Shown: positions 24,112 to 33,103, counted from the stretch's first letter. The stretch: 64,000 nucleotides of DNA from Streptomyces avicenniae (GCF_000719135.1 NZ_JOEK01000007.1:124001-188000); one strand, 5' to 3'. Translations and numbers: made by a program. Notes: generated by a model not told the origin, from the letters alone.

Positions 24112-27100
24112 ATGACTGAATACGGGGTTCGATTCGAGGTTCTCGGTCCACTGAGAGCACTGCGGGCCGGGGTGGAGATCCCCCTCGGTCCGCCCAGGCA
24201 ACGCGCCGTTCTCGCCGCACTCTTATTGCGCGCGCCACGGCCTGTTTCCGCCGAGCGCATCATCGCGACCGTCTGGGGGGCCGACGGGCCCACCCCGTCG
24301 GTCAACCTCATCCAGAAGTACGTGTCGGGCCTGCGCCGTTGCCTGCCCGCCACCGCACCGATCACTCTCACCACGGCGGGCTACGCGATCGACCCACGCG
24401 GCGGCCTCGACCTGTGGGAGTTCGAGGAACTCCTCGCCGCGGCGCGCTCGTTCAAGAACGAGGCAGAACCCGCCCGCGCCGCGGAGGCACTGACCAGGGC
24501 CACGGCGCTGTGGCGCGGCCCGCTCGCCGAGGACACGATGGGTCCCGGCATAGAACTGGAACGGGACCGGCTCGCCGAACAGCAGCTCATCGCGCTGGAG
24601 GAGAGCCACGCGCTCGGCCTCGACCTGGGCCACGGGCCGGAGCACGTGCCCGAGTTGGTACGGCTGGCCGCCGAGCATCCGCAGCGCGAGCACCTGCACG
24701 GCCTGCTGATGCGGGCCCTCGCCCGCTCGGGACGGCAGATCGAGGCGCTCGACGTCTACGCGCGGATCAGGCAGCGCCTCGCCGAGGAGTACGGCACCGA
24801 CCCGGGCCCTGAGCTGCGGGCCGCGCACCAACTGGTGCTGTCGGGAGGCGCCCAGGCGCCGCGCCGACCGCGCCCGGCGGAGGCACCGGCAGCCGTACCG
24901 GCCCAACTGCCGCACGACGCGTACGGCTTCACCGGCCGCACGGAGCAGGTCGAGCGCATCACCGGCCTGTTGCGGTCGGGCGGCATGCCGATCGTGTACG
25001 TCGAGGGCACGGCGGGCGTCGGGAAGACGGCGCTGGTCGTGCACTGCGCGCACCAGGTCATCGACGACTTCCCCGACGGGCAGCTCTTCGCCGACCTGCG
25101 CGGATTCGACCCGCTGGGGCCCGCCCATCCGACGGAGATCCTGGGCGGGTTCCTGCGCTCGCTCGGCGTGGCGGGCCAGCACGTCCCGCCGGACACGCGC
25201 GAGAGGTCGAGCCTCTTCCGCTCGCTGCTCGCCAAGCGCCGCGTCCTCGTGGTGCTGGACAACGCGGCGCACACCGAGCAGATACGGCCGCTGTTGCCGG
25301 GGAGTTCGGGGTGCGCGGTGCTGATCACCAGTCAGCGGCGGCTCACCGGGCTCGTCGCGGGCGAGGGCGCCCGGCACGTCGATCTGCCGGTGCTGCCCGC
25401 GGACGACGCGGAGCAGCTGCTGCACACCATGCTCGGCCCGGCCGCCGGGCAGTCGGCGGCCGAGATCGCGCGGCTGTGCGGCTACCTGCCGTTGGCGCTG
25501 CGGCTGGTGGCGGCGGGCGCGTCGGTGACGTCGGAGGACCTGGACGGCATCGCGCGGCGCCTCACCTCGGAGGACCCGCTCGCCCACGCCGCGGTGCCGG
25601 GCGACGAGCAGCTGTCCGTGTCGGCGTCGCTCGACCTGTCGTACCACTCGCTGGACGAGACGTCCCGCCTCGTGCTGCGGCGCCTGGCGCTGGTGCCGGG
25701 GCCGAAGCTGACGCGGCGGGCCGCCGCCGCGCTGGCGGGCCTCGGCGAGGAGGAGACGGAACGCGTCCTCGACTCGCTGGTGGCGGCGAACCTGATCGAG
25801 CCCTTCGGCACCCGCCGTTACCGCTTCCCGCACGACCTGCTGCGCGAGTACGCACGCCGCCGGGTGCTCACCGACGAGCGGCCGGACGAACGCGAGGCGG
25901 CCGTCCACCGGCTCACGGCCTGGTCCCTGCGGGCCGCGTCCGTGCTGGCCGGGGGCTCGGCGCGGCTGCACGTGGCGTCGCCGGGCGGGACGATCACGAC
26001 GGAGCCCGCGCCGGACAGCGCGGCGGCGCGCGCGGTGCGGCGGGACGCGGGCGCCGAGCTGCTGAACCTGCCCGCGCTCGCGGGCTGCGCGGCGGAGCAC
26101 GGGCCCTATCCCGCCGCCTGGATGCTGGCGCAGCGGCTGTGGGGGATGTGCAAGCACAAGAGCCTGATGCCGGAGTGGCTGGCCGGGGCGCTCGCCGGTC
26201 TGCGGGCGGCGCGGCGCGCCGGTGACCGTCAGGCGGAGGGCGAGCTGAGCGTCTCGCTGATCGACGCGATGCTGATCGGCGGGAAGGTCGATCAGGCGGA
26301 GAAGTACGCGCAGCAGGCGCTGTCCATCGGGCGGGAGCAGGAGCTGCCCGGATTGCAGGCGGCGGCCTACGAGTTCCTGGGCAGGCTGCGCTGGCTGAGC
26401 GGCGATCTGACGGAGGCGCGGGATCTGCTGACGCACGCGCTGCGGCTGTTCACGGCCGTGGAGCGGCCGGGGCAGATCGCGCTGGCGCTGTGCGGACTGG
26501 CCCGGGTCGAGGTGGATCTCGGGCGTCCGCACATCGCGCTGCGGCACTACCGGACGGCGCTGCGGCTGGCCCGTGCCCTCGGCATGCGGCAGCTGGAGGC
26601 CATGGCGCTGACGGAGCTGGGCGTGGCGCAGGAGGAGCTCCGGCAGGAGGACCTGGCGCTCTCCTCGCAGGAGGCGGCGCTGTCGCTCAGCGGCGAGCTG
26701 CCGAGGACGGCGGCGCTGTCGCAGGCGTATCTCGGCGTGTTGCAGGCGGGGCGCGGGCTCCAGGGGCAGGCGAGGTCCGCCGTACGGGAGGGGCTGCTGA
26801 TCGCCGAGTCGCACAGCGACCGGTGGGCCCTGGCCGAGTGTCACAACGCGGCGGGCCGGGCGATGACGCTCATCGGCGACCGGCTGGAGGCGGTCGGCCA
26901 CCATCAGGCGGCGCTGACCGTGTCGCGCGGGCTGAGCTACCGGCGGGGCGAGTTGCACGCCATGGTGGGGCTCGTCGCGAGCATGCAGGAGACGGCGGAG
27001 CGGACGCTGCTGGAGCGGCAGGCGGGCAGCATGGCGCGAAGACACGGCTACGCGGGTGTGGCCCGGCGTCTGTCGCAGCCGCAGCCGCAGTCCCAGCCGA

Positions 27101-27141
27101 GGGCGCGGGATGTGGCCGCGCCGTTCGCGCGCATAGCCTGA
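24112..27141 (+). CDS. AfsR/SARP-type regulator: winged helix, BTAD, NB-ARC, TPR
   Basis: 1009 aa. The OmpR-like winged helix begins VRFEVLGPLRALRAGVEIPL, then the BTAD domain (FEELLAAARSFKNEAEPARA, with LYRSGRQ-like ARSGRQIEALDVYARIRQRL), an NB-ARC ATPase with P-loop EGTAGVGKTALV near residue 300 and LVVLDNAAHTEQIRPLLPGS, and a C-terminal TPR region from about 700. This architecture is that of AfsR, a global activator of antibiotic genes. Codon 38 is TTA (24223-24225), so translation should need the rare bldA tRNA in Streptomyces. Divergent from the afsA-like gene; probably links butyrolactone signalling and metabolism. No afsS-like gene follows this copy. Confidence 0.92.
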   Translation: MTEYGVRFEVLGPLRALRAGVEIPLGPPRQRAVLAALLLRAPRPVSAERIIATVWGADGPTPSVNLIQKYVSGLRRCLPATAPITLTTAGYAIDPRGGLDLWEFEELLAAARSFKNEAEPARAAEALTRATALWRGPLAEDTMGPGIELERDRLAEQQLIALEESHALGLDLGHGPEHVPELVRLAAEHPQREHLHGLLMRALARSGRQIEALDVYARIRQRLAEEYGTDPGPELRAAHQLVLSGGAQAPRRPRPAEAPAAVPAQLPHDAYGFTGRTEQVERITGLLRSGGMPIVYVEGTAGVGKTALVVHCAHQVIDDFPDGQLFADLRGFDPLGPAHPTEILGGFLRSLGVAGQHVPPDTRERSSLFRSLLAKRRVLVVLDNAAHTEQIRPLLPGSSGCAVLITSQRRLTGLVAGEGARHVDLPVLPADDAEQLLHTMLGPAAGQSAAEIARLCGYLPLALRLVAAGASVTSEDLDGIARRLTSEDPLAHAAVPGDEQLSVSASLDLSYHSLDETSRLVLRRLALVPGPKLTRRAAAALAGLGEEETERVLDSLVAANLIEPFGTRRYRFPHDLLREYARRRVLTDERPDEREAAVHRLTAWSLRAASVLAGGSARLHVASPGGTITTEPAPDSAAARAVRRDAGAELLNLPALAGCAAEHGPYPAAWMLAQRLWGMCKHKSLMPEWLAGALAGLRAARRAGDRQAEGELSVSLIDAMLIGGKVDQAEKYAQQALSIGREQELPGLQAAAYEFLGRLRWLSGDLTEARDLLTHALRLFTAVERPGQIALALCGLARVEVDLGRPHIALRHYRTALRLARALGMRQLEAMALTELGVAQEELRQEDLALSSQEAALSLSGELPRTAALSQAYLGVLQAGRGLQGQARSAVREGLLIAESHSDRWALAECHNAAGRAMTLIGDRLEAVGHHQAALTVSRGLSYRRGELHAMVGLVASMQETAERTLLERQAGSMARRHGYAGVARRLSQPQPQSQPRARDVAAPFARIA

Positions 27142-27188
27142 GCCTCCGGGGCCCGTGCCATGGCGGCCGGGTGCAGTGGAGGTGACGG

Positions 27189-28151
27189 GTGTTCGACCAT
27201 CAGCGGTCGGCGGCACGGGTGACGTCCGTTGTCCCCTGGGGGGTCCTGGTCGTGCTGGAGGACGGCACGGCGGGGCTGGTGGACAACGCGAAACTGCCCG
27301 CGTGGCGCAATGGGGCGCCACTGCCGCGGCCGGGTGACACGTTCCCCGTGGTCGTCCTCGACGCGACGCGTGATCCGGTGCGGGTCAGCGCCTTGCCGGA
27401 GGACGCCCTGGTCGCGGACGGCTTGCGGCCCCTGCCCGGCGGGCTGGTGAACGAGGTGGTGAGGTCCGGCTCGACGGTGCGCCGGTGGCCGGGGGAACGA
27501 GCGGCGTACGTCCACGACCTGCTGCGGTGGTTCGCGCGGCGGGGGTGGAGCGGTGCGCCGCGCTACCTGGGCATGGACGACGACGGGCGGGAGGTGCTGG
27601 GCTTCGTCCCGGGTGAGGCGGCCCTGACGGACGCGCGGCAGCGGGAGGTACGGGCGCCGGAGGCGCTGGCGGCGGTCGTGCGGCTGGTGCGCGCGTTCCA
27701 CGACCTGACGGCGGGCACGCCGCTGAGCGAGGGGGGCGACGTGGTGTGCCACAACGACCTGTCGCCGCGGAACACCGTCTACGCGCCGGGCACGTCGCGC
27801 CCTGTGGCGTTGATCGACTGGGATCTGGCGGGTCCTGGCGAGCGGGTGCACGACGTGGCGCATCTGTGCTGGCAGTTCCTGGGCTTGGGGCCGGGAGTGC
27901 GGGACGTGCCGGGGGCTGCGCGGGCCGTGCGTGCGGTGTGCGAGGCGTACGGGGAGGTCGGGGGGCGCGCGCTGACGGCGGCGGACGTGGTGGGGAACGT
28001 GCTGTGGTGGCAGGAGCGTTGCGCGCGGGGCATCGAGGCGGGGGCGGACGGCGGTGACGCGGCGATGGTGCGGCTGCGGGAGCGGGGTGTGCCGGACGAG
28101 GTGCGGGCGGCGCACGCGTGGGTGGCACGCCACAGGCGCGCCCTGTCCTGA
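27189..28151 (+). CDS. OB-fold (S1-like) domain fused to an aminoglycoside-phosphotransferase-like domain
   Basis: 320 aa, GTG start with an excellent GGAGGTGA ribosome-binding site. Residues ~8-75 look like an S1/OB barrel: RVTSVVPWGVLVVLEDGTAG, LVDNAKLP, GDTFPVVVLDATRDPVRVSA. From ~85 on an APH domain: GGLVNEVVRSGSTVRR, then VVCHNDLSPRNTVY (catalytic HxD..xxN), VALIDWDLAGPGERVHDVAH (metal DxD). S1-APH fusions are not something I recognise from standard APH resistance proteins, so the OB part may tether the kinase to RNA or protein. Related to the stand-alone APH at 20227-21018. Follows the AfsR-type gene by 47 bases, possibly in one transcript. Confidence 0.75.
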   Translation: MFDHQRSAARVTSVVPWGVLVVLEDGTAGLVDNAKLPAWRNGAPLPRPGDTFPVVVLDATRDPVRVSALPEDALVADGLRPLPGGLVNEVVRSGSTVRRWPGERAAYVHDLLRWFARRGWSGAPRYLGMDDDGREVLGFVPGEAALTDARQREVRAPEALAAVVRLVRAFHDLTAGTPLSEGGDVVCHNDLSPRNTVYAPGTSRPVALIDWDLAGPGERVHDVAHLCWQFLGLGPGVRDVPGAARAVRAVCEAYGEVGGRALTAADVVGNVLWWQERCARGIEAGADGGDAAMVRLRERGVPDEVRAAHAWVARHRRALS

Positions 28152-28206
28152 ACGGTCGTCGGGGAGGGCGCGCCTGCGCAAACGGGCCGGGCAGCGGCGA
28201 CGGGTG

Positions 28207-28533
28207 TCACGTCCCGGCCGTGCCGGGCCTCCCGCCGAGGGATTCCTGGTAGGCGTCCGCGGAGGTGCGTGAGTCCATGACCAGGCCGTCGCAGAACGCG
28301 GCGACGTCCTCGCCGATCAGCTCCAGGACGCCCTTGCGCGCGGCGACGCCCTCCTCGAAGAAGTCAACGATGCCGGGGAGCAGGGGCCCGTCGGGCAGGT
28401 CGATCGGTCCGACCTTGAACAGGTACTTCTGCATCTCCTTGTAGACGATGCGGTAGTCGGGCGGGAGCGCCTTGACCCGGGCCACATGGGCCCGCCACTG
28501 CTTCTTGCCCTCGACGATGTCCTGGATGCCCAT
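28207..28533 (-). CDS. DUF1048-family protein, second copy
   Basis: 108 aa, all-helical: MGIQDIVEGKKQWRAHVARV, LPPDYRIVYKEMQKYLF, IVDFFEEGVAARKGVLELIG, DVAAFCDGLV. DUF1048 proteins of ~110 aa typically sit beside PadR regulators, as here. It begins 1 base after the stop of its paralogue at 28535, so the two arose by tandem duplication. Function is unknown. Confidence 0.82.
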   Translation of the reverse strand: MGIQDIVEGKKQWRAHVARVKALPPDYRIVYKEMQKYLFKVGPIDLPDGPLLPGIVDFFEEGVAARKGVLELIGEDVAAFCDGLVMDSRTSADAYQESLGGRPGTAGT

Positions 28534-28534
28534 G

Positions 28535-28891
28535 TCAGCCTCCCAGCCGGCTCAGTTTCCTCGCGACGTCCCTGTTGAGCTGCTCGCGCCATCGGTCGCG
28601 ACAGGTCCTGGCGCCCGCTCCACCGGCCAGCGCCGTGGCGAAACCGGGGATGTCGTCGCCGAGCACCTCGTGGACACCCTGCCCGTCCGCGGCCGTCTCT
28701 TCGAGCAGTCCGAGGGCCGCGTCGAGGAGCGGCAGCAGATTGCGGCCGGTGAAGTCCCCGTGCGGCAGGAGAGCGACCGTGATCTGCTCCCAGGCCGCCC
28801 GGTGGCCCTCCGGCAGGGCCGCGGCCCGTGCCGCGAACGCCTTCCACTCCTTGGTGAGGTCACTACCCGTGACGGTTTCCCAGTAGGTCAT
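28535..28891 (-). CDS. DUF1048-family protein, first copy
   Basis: 118 aa. Same helical plan as the next gene: TGSDLTKEWKAFAARAAALP, GHRAAWEQITVALLPHG, LLPLLDAALGLLEETAADGQ, VHEVLGDDIPGFATAL. The ATG overlaps the PadR stop (ATGA). Paralogous to 28207-28533 with the same KEW-/K.QW, ALP-.., GDD/GED landmarks. Function is unknown; a PadR-controlled pair. Confidence 0.82.
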   Translation of the reverse strand: MTYWETVTGSDLTKEWKAFAARAAALPEGHRAAWEQITVALLPHGDFTGRNLLPLLDAALGLLEETAADGQGVHEVLGDDIPGFATALAGGAGARTCRDRWREQLNRDVARKLSRLGG

Positions 28892-29214
28892 CTCCCGCCC
28901 TCCCTGAGCTTGTCGATGCGCGACGAGACGTACTCCCACTTCGCCCAGAACCTCGCGCGTTCCTCGCGTCCGGCGTCGTTGAGCGTGTAGAACTTGCGCG
29001 GCGGGCCGACCCCTGAGGGGCGCTTCGCCACCTGGACGAGGCCGTTCCTCTCCAGCCGCAGCAGGATGGTGTACACCGTCCCCTCGACGACGTCGGTGAA
29101 GCCCAGCTCGTTCAGCCGACGGGTGATGGCGTACCCGTACGTCTCCTCGGCGCCGATGATGTCGAGCACACAGCCTTCGAGCGTGCCCTTCAGCATCTCC
29201 GTCAGGTCGTCCAT
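28888..29214 (-). CDS. PadR-family transcriptional regulator
   Basis: 108 aa, the short PadR-s2 type. MLKGTLEGCVLDIIGAEETY, GYAITRRLNELGFTDVVEGT, VYTILLRLERNGLVQVAKRP with RKFYTLNDAGREE. These give the wHTH with the conserved Tyr and Gly-Thr-Val-Tyr turn, and a single dimerisation helix. PadR proteins usually repress their own operon. Two 15-bp direct repeats with GGTA...TACC dyads lie 30-70 bases upstream of its ATG and probably are its operator. The operon also encodes two DUF1048 proteins. Confidence 0.9.
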   Translation of the reverse strand: MDDLTEMLKGTLEGCVLDIIGAEETYGYAITRRLNELGFTDVVEGTVYTILLRLERNGLVQVAKRPSGVGPPRKFYTLNDAGREERARFWAKWEYVSSRIDKLREGGR

Positions 29215-29244
29215 CGCGCGTCCTCTCGACCACCCCGGTACCCG

Positions 29245-29282
29245 GTATCACCGAGTACCAGTACAACGTATCACCGAGTACC
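29245..29282. promoter_or_regulatory. tandem PadR-operator-like repeats
   Basis: GTATCACCGAGTACC occurs at 29245-29259 and 29268-29282, 23 bp apart. Each contains a GTA...TAC dyad. They lie upstream of the padR ATG (29214). Confidence 0.6.
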
Positions 29283-29321
29283 GGAGGTGGCCAGCGACCT
29301 GCCGGGGCGCGGGCACGCGCG

Positions 29322-29362
29322 AGGGCCGCGCCCACCACTGCGGTGATGGTGGACGCGGCCCT
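29322..29362 (-). terminator. terminator of the sugar-import operon
   Basis: AGGGCCGCG pairs with CGCGGCCCT and CCACCA with TGGTGG within 29322-29362. 29 bases after the stop of the DUF2264 gene on the minus strand. Confidence 0.8.
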
Positions 29363-29390
29363 TCGGCTCGGCCTGTGGGAGGACGGGCGC

Positions 29391-31193
29391 CTATGCGGCG
29401 CCGGTGGGGAAGGTGTCGCTCTCGCCGTCGGGCCACGTGACGGTGGCGGTGGGAGCTGTCGGGTGGAGCGCGACGCGGGGTGCGGTGGGGAGGGTTCCGG
29501 GGGGTGTGGAGCCGAGGTACAGCGCGACGACGTGGGGGGCGCCGGCGGAGGCGGCGGCCTCGTACACGGGCGTGGCACTGTGCGTGCCGTAGGGATTGAC
29601 GTCCTGTCCGCGGCGCAGGGTGACCGTGGCGTTGAACGCCGGGTACAGCACGAGCAGCGCGCTGGTCAGACCGTCCGTGCGGCGCGTCAGGCCGTGGTCG
29701 CCCGAGGGCGGGACGGGCCCTGCGAGCGTGTGGCCGGGGATGCGTACGGGGTCCGAGCCGGTGACGTGGACGACGCGTACTTCCCAGGGGCCTTTGACCG
29801 CCGCGGCGGTGGTGGTGCTGCCGGAGCGGGACAGGGCGGTGCGGCCGGTGACGGACAGGCGCTCGACGGGGGTTTCGCGGTCCGGGTCGGGCCCGTCGTG
29901 GTCGGGGGCGGTGTGCGTCGTGTAGGCGCGGAGGCTGTAGACGTGGTGGTACGGCGGGGTGTGGTCGGTGCCGTGGTTGGCGATGCGGACGACGCCGTCG
30001 GCTGACGTGCCGGAGACGAGCCAGCCGGGCACGGGCAGCGTGAGCGTGAAGTCGCCCGCCTCGACGGGGAGGTCCTGTTCCTCGGCGGTCCACACCGGGT
30101 GGTCGGGCGGGAGGAGCAGGCCGGTGAAGCCCTTGCTGGCCCAGTAAGGGGAGGCGGGCCCCGAGTACGGCTGCCTGACGGGCTCGAAGCGGCGGTGCCA
30201 GCCGAGGGACAGCAGCCCGTCCTCCTCGGTCGCGCCCCGGTCGAGGAAGTAGCGCAGCATGCCGCTGGCGGCGCGGCGGGTGAGGCCGGGCGACAGCGGG
30301 GTGGCGTCGAACAGCGCGCCGTTGAAGAAGGGGGCGGCGGCGCCGAACCGGTAGGTCAGCGACCGGCCCTGGAACAGCGGGGCGCCGTCGCCGCCGACGA
30401 GGTAGGGGGCGGCGTCGCGCAGGAAGGCGTGGAGCCGTTCGCGGTAGCGCGCGGACAGTGCGGCCGTCTCCGGGGTGTCGCCGGTGATGCGGCAGTACCA
30501 CAGCGGGTACAGGTGCATGGCCCAGGCGTTGTAGTGGTCGAAGTTCCGTTCGCCGCCGTCCGTGTACCAGCCGTCGCCGAGGTACCAGCCGTCGGTGGCG
30601 GCGACGGCGTGGGCGATGTCGGCGGTGGAGTGGGGGGCGCCGACGGAGCGGAGGAACGCGGCGACGACGGCGCGGAACCACACCCAGTTGTTCTGCGGGA
30701 CGTCGATGCCGGACATCTGGGAGAGCCAGGCGACGGCGCGTTGCCGCACGCCGTCGTCCAGCCGGTCCCACAGCAGGGCCCGCGTCTCGTGGAGGGCGAG
30801 CGCGACGGACGCGGCCTCGACGCGCGCCTGGCCGATCTCCTCGGGTGTCGGCCAGCGTTCGGGCGAGGCGGGGTCGGTGCCCGCCGCGATGCCGGTGGCG
30901 TAGGGCGCGAGGATCGGCTCGGGGTCGGCGGCGTGGACGGCGCGGAACGCGGCGAGGAGGAACGTCCGCGCGTAGCCCTCGAATCCGTCGCTCCAGCGCC
31001 CTGAGACGCTGGCGGGCCCGGGCAGGTCGATGAGGGAGCCGCTGGCGTTGGCGTGGGGGCGGACGGCGGCGAGCATGCTGTCCGCCGCCCACTCCCAGTG
31101 GGCGCGGGTGAAGCCGGTGTGCGGGGAGAGGCGGTGGTCGTCCGGTGGACGGGCCGCCGTGGGGGTGGGTGCGCTGCGGGGGGAGGTGCTCAA
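29391..31193 (-). CDS. DUF2264-family protein, probable carbohydrate-active enzyme
   Basis: 600 aa from a TTG that overlaps the permease stop (TTGA). The family pattern is clear: a helical barrel-like N-terminal part (SGRWSDGFEGYARTFLLAAF, NNWVWFRAVVAAFL, GDGWYTDGGERNFDHYNAWA, MHLYPLWYCRI, YRFGAAAPFFNGALFD) and a beta-rich C-terminal half. This (alpha/alpha)-barrel plus beta layout resembles glycoside hydrolases and lyases, and DUF2264 genes commonly accompany sugar ABC importers. No signal peptide, so it would act on an imported oligosaccharide in the cytosol. Last gene of the importer operon. Confidence 0.8.
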   Translation of the reverse strand: MSTSPRSAPTPTAARPPDDHRLSPHTGFTRAHWEWAADSMLAAVRPHANASGSLIDLPGPASVSGRWSDGFEGYARTFLLAAFRAVHAADPEPILAPYATGIAAGTDPASPERWPTPEEIGQARVEAASVALALHETRALLWDRLDDGVRQRAVAWLSQMSGIDVPQNNWVWFRAVVAAFLRSVGAPHSTADIAHAVAATDGWYLGDGWYTDGGERNFDHYNAWAMHLYPLWYCRITGDTPETAALSARYRERLHAFLRDAAPYLVGGDGAPLFQGRSLTYRFGAAAPFFNGALFDATPLSPGLTRRAASGMLRYFLDRGATEEDGLLSLGWHRRFEPVRQPYSGPASPYWASKGFTGLLLPPDHPVWTAEEQDLPVEAGDFTLTLPVPGWLVSGTSADGVVRIANHGTDHTPPYHHVYSLRAYTTHTAPDHDGPDPDRETPVERLSVTGRTALSRSGSTTTAAAVKGPWEVRVVHVTGSDPVRIPGHTLAGPVPPSGDHGLTRRTDGLTSALLVLYPAFNATVTLRRGQDVNPYGTHSATPVYEAAASAGAPHVVALYLGSTPPGTLPTAPRVALHPTAPTATVTWPDGESDTFPTGAA

Positions 31194-32101
31194 CGTATGC
31201 CGCCTTCCGTCAGGCCCGCGCGCCAGCGGCGCTGGAGCGGTATGAACAGCAGGATGAGCGGGATCGTCGCCACGGCGGAGCCGACGACGACCATGCGGGT
31301 GTAGTCCGGGTTCTGCCCGTCCGCCGAGCTCCAGGTGAACAGGCCCTGCCCGATGGTGAACAGGTCGTTGTCCGTGATCATCACCAGGGGGAGGAAGAAG
31401 TTGTTCCAGATGGCGATGAACTGGAAGAGGAAGATGGTGAGCGCGCCCGGGCCCATGAGGCGCAGCCCGACGGAGAAGAAGGTGCGCAGTTCGCTGGCGC
31501 CGTCGAGGCGCGCGGCCTCCAGGAGTTCGTCGGGGATGGCGCCGGAGGAGTAGGCGCGGGCGAGGTAGACGCCGAAGGGGTTGACCATGACCGGGATGAG
31601 GACGGACCAGTAGGTGTCCGTCATCTGGGCCTCGGACATCATGAGGTACAGCGGGACGACGATCGCGGTGTGCGGGATGAGCACGCCCGCGATGACGACG
31701 GCGTACCACTTCTCGCGGCCGGGGAACTGGAACTTGTCGAAGGCGTACCCGGCGGCGACGGACAGCAGCGTCGCGATGGCGGCGCCGCCGAGGGCGTAGC
31801 CCGCCGTGTTGAGGATCCAGCGGGCGAAGATGCCGTCGTCCTGGCGGAAGAGGTCCGCGATGTTGTCGAAGACGTGGAAACCGGCCGAGGGCGAGAAGCC
31901 GTTGGCGCTGTACAGCTCGGGCAGCGTCTTGGTGACGCCGAAGACGAGCCAGACCAGCGGCATCAGCGTGTAGATCGCGGCGATCGCGCACAGGATCGTC
32001 GCGGTGGAGCGGCGCAGCCACCAGGCGCTGCCGTGCTGTTCCGGGCGGGACTCGCGGGGCGTGGGCGGTGCCGGGCGCTCCGGGGTGAGGACGTCGGTCA
32101 T
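31190..32101 (-). CDS. sugar ABC transporter permease, MalG-like
   Basis: 303 aa with six membrane helices. The EAA loop reads IPDELLEAARLDGASELRTF. N-terminal ~35 residues are Pro-rich and cytosolic. It forms the membrane channel with the permease at 32098 and works with the binding lipoprotein at 33104. No ATPase gene is present, so a shared MsiK-type ATPase elsewhere is expected, as in Streptomyces. ATG overlaps the previous stop (ATGA), and its own stop overlaps the DUF2264 start. Confidence 0.92.
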   Translation of the reverse strand: MTDVLTPERPAPPTPRESRPEQHGSAWWLRRSTATILCAIAAIYTLMPLVWLVFGVTKTLPELYSANGFSPSAGFHVFDNIADLFRQDDGIFARWILNTAGYALGGAAIATLLSVAAGYAFDKFQFPGREKWYAVVIAGVLIPHTAIVVPLYLMMSEAQMTDTYWSVLIPVMVNPFGVYLARAYSSGAIPDELLEAARLDGASELRTFFSVGLRLMGPGALTIFLFQFIAIWNNFFLPLVMITDNDLFTIGQGLFTWSSADGQNPDYTRMVVVGSAVATIPLILLFIPLQRRWRAGLTEGGIR

Positions 32102-33045
32102 CGTGCGCTCCTCCGGTTGGCGAACGTGGTGACGGCGAAGGAGAGGACTCCGGCGAGGACGGCGATCAGCACGGAGACGGTGGCGGCGTAGTGGTAGTCG
32201 TTGCTGTTGAAGGCGGCGGAGTAGGCGAGCATGTTCGGCGTCCAGGTGCTGGTCACCGAGCTGTTGCCCGAGGCCGACATGATCTGCGGCTCGGTGAAGA
32301 GCTGGAGCGAGCCGATGATGGTGAAGAGCGTGGCGACCATCACCGCGGGGAAGACCTGCGGCAGCTTCACGGAGAAGGCGGTACGGATCTCGCCCGCGCC
32401 GTCGATGCGCGCGGCCTCGATGGTGGCCTTGGGTATGGCCTGGAGCGCCACGTAGATGAGGACGACGTTGAAGCCGAGCGACTGCCAGACGGCGATGTTG
32501 ACGAGCGAGCCGAGGACGCCGCCGCCGTTTAGGAAGTCGGCCTGGACGCCGATCGCGTCGAGCGCGTCGATGATCGGGCTGAGGCCGGGGGTGTAGAGGT
32601 ACACCCAGACGATGGCGGCGATCAGTCCCGGCACGATGTGCGGGAGGAACAGCACCGTCTGGAAGAAGCGGCGCCCGGCGGTGATCGCCGTGTCGAGCAG
32701 CAGCGCGAAGAGCGCGGACAGCGCGATGAGCAGCGGCACGTAGATGACGCCGTAGAGCAGGACGCGGCCCGTGCCCTGGAGGAACTGCTCGTCGGTGAGC
32801 GCCCGCGCGTAGTTGTGGAAGCCCGCGAAGACGCGCTGGGGGCCGTCCCAGCCGATGCCGTCGTAGCGGTCGCGGAAGAAGCTGAGCCACAGGGCGTAGA
32901 GCATCGGCCCTATGTAGGTGAAGGTGAAGAGTGCGAAGAAGGGGCCGAGCAGCAGCAGTACGCCGCCTCGCCTGCCGCCGCGTGTGGCGGCGGTGCCCTT
33001 CCCCTTGGTGCCGGTGCGGCCCGGGGTGCCGGTGATGGATGCCAT
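32098..33045 (-). CDS. sugar ABC transporter permease, MalF/UgpA-like
   Basis: 315 aa, six membrane helices starting LLLLGPFFALFTFTYIGPML. EAA loop: IPKATIEAARIDGAGEIRTA. It pairs with the MalG-like subunit. The start at ATG 33045 is followed by a Gly/Thr/Lys-rich tail of ~25 residues. It lies 58 bases after the binding-protein gene. Confidence 0.92.
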   Translation of the reverse strand: MASITGTPGRTGTKGKGTAATRGGRRGGVLLLLGPFFALFTFTYIGPMLYALWLSFFRDRYDGIGWDGPQRVFAGFHNYARALTDEQFLQGTGRVLLYGVIYVPLLIALSALFALLLDTAITAGRRFFQTVLFLPHIVPGLIAAIVWVYLYTPGLSPIIDALDAIGVQADFLNGGGVLGSLVNIAVWQSLGFNVVLIYVALQAIPKATIEAARIDGAGEIRTAFSVKLPQVFPAVMVATLFTIIGSLQLFTEPQIMSASGNSSVTSTWTPNMLAYSAAFNSNDYHYAATVSVLIAVLAGVLSFAVTTFANRRSAR

Positions 33046-33103
33046 GACTGTCCCTGTCGTTCCTCTCCGTCGGGTGACGATGTCCTGCCGGATCGGCGGC
33101 CCG

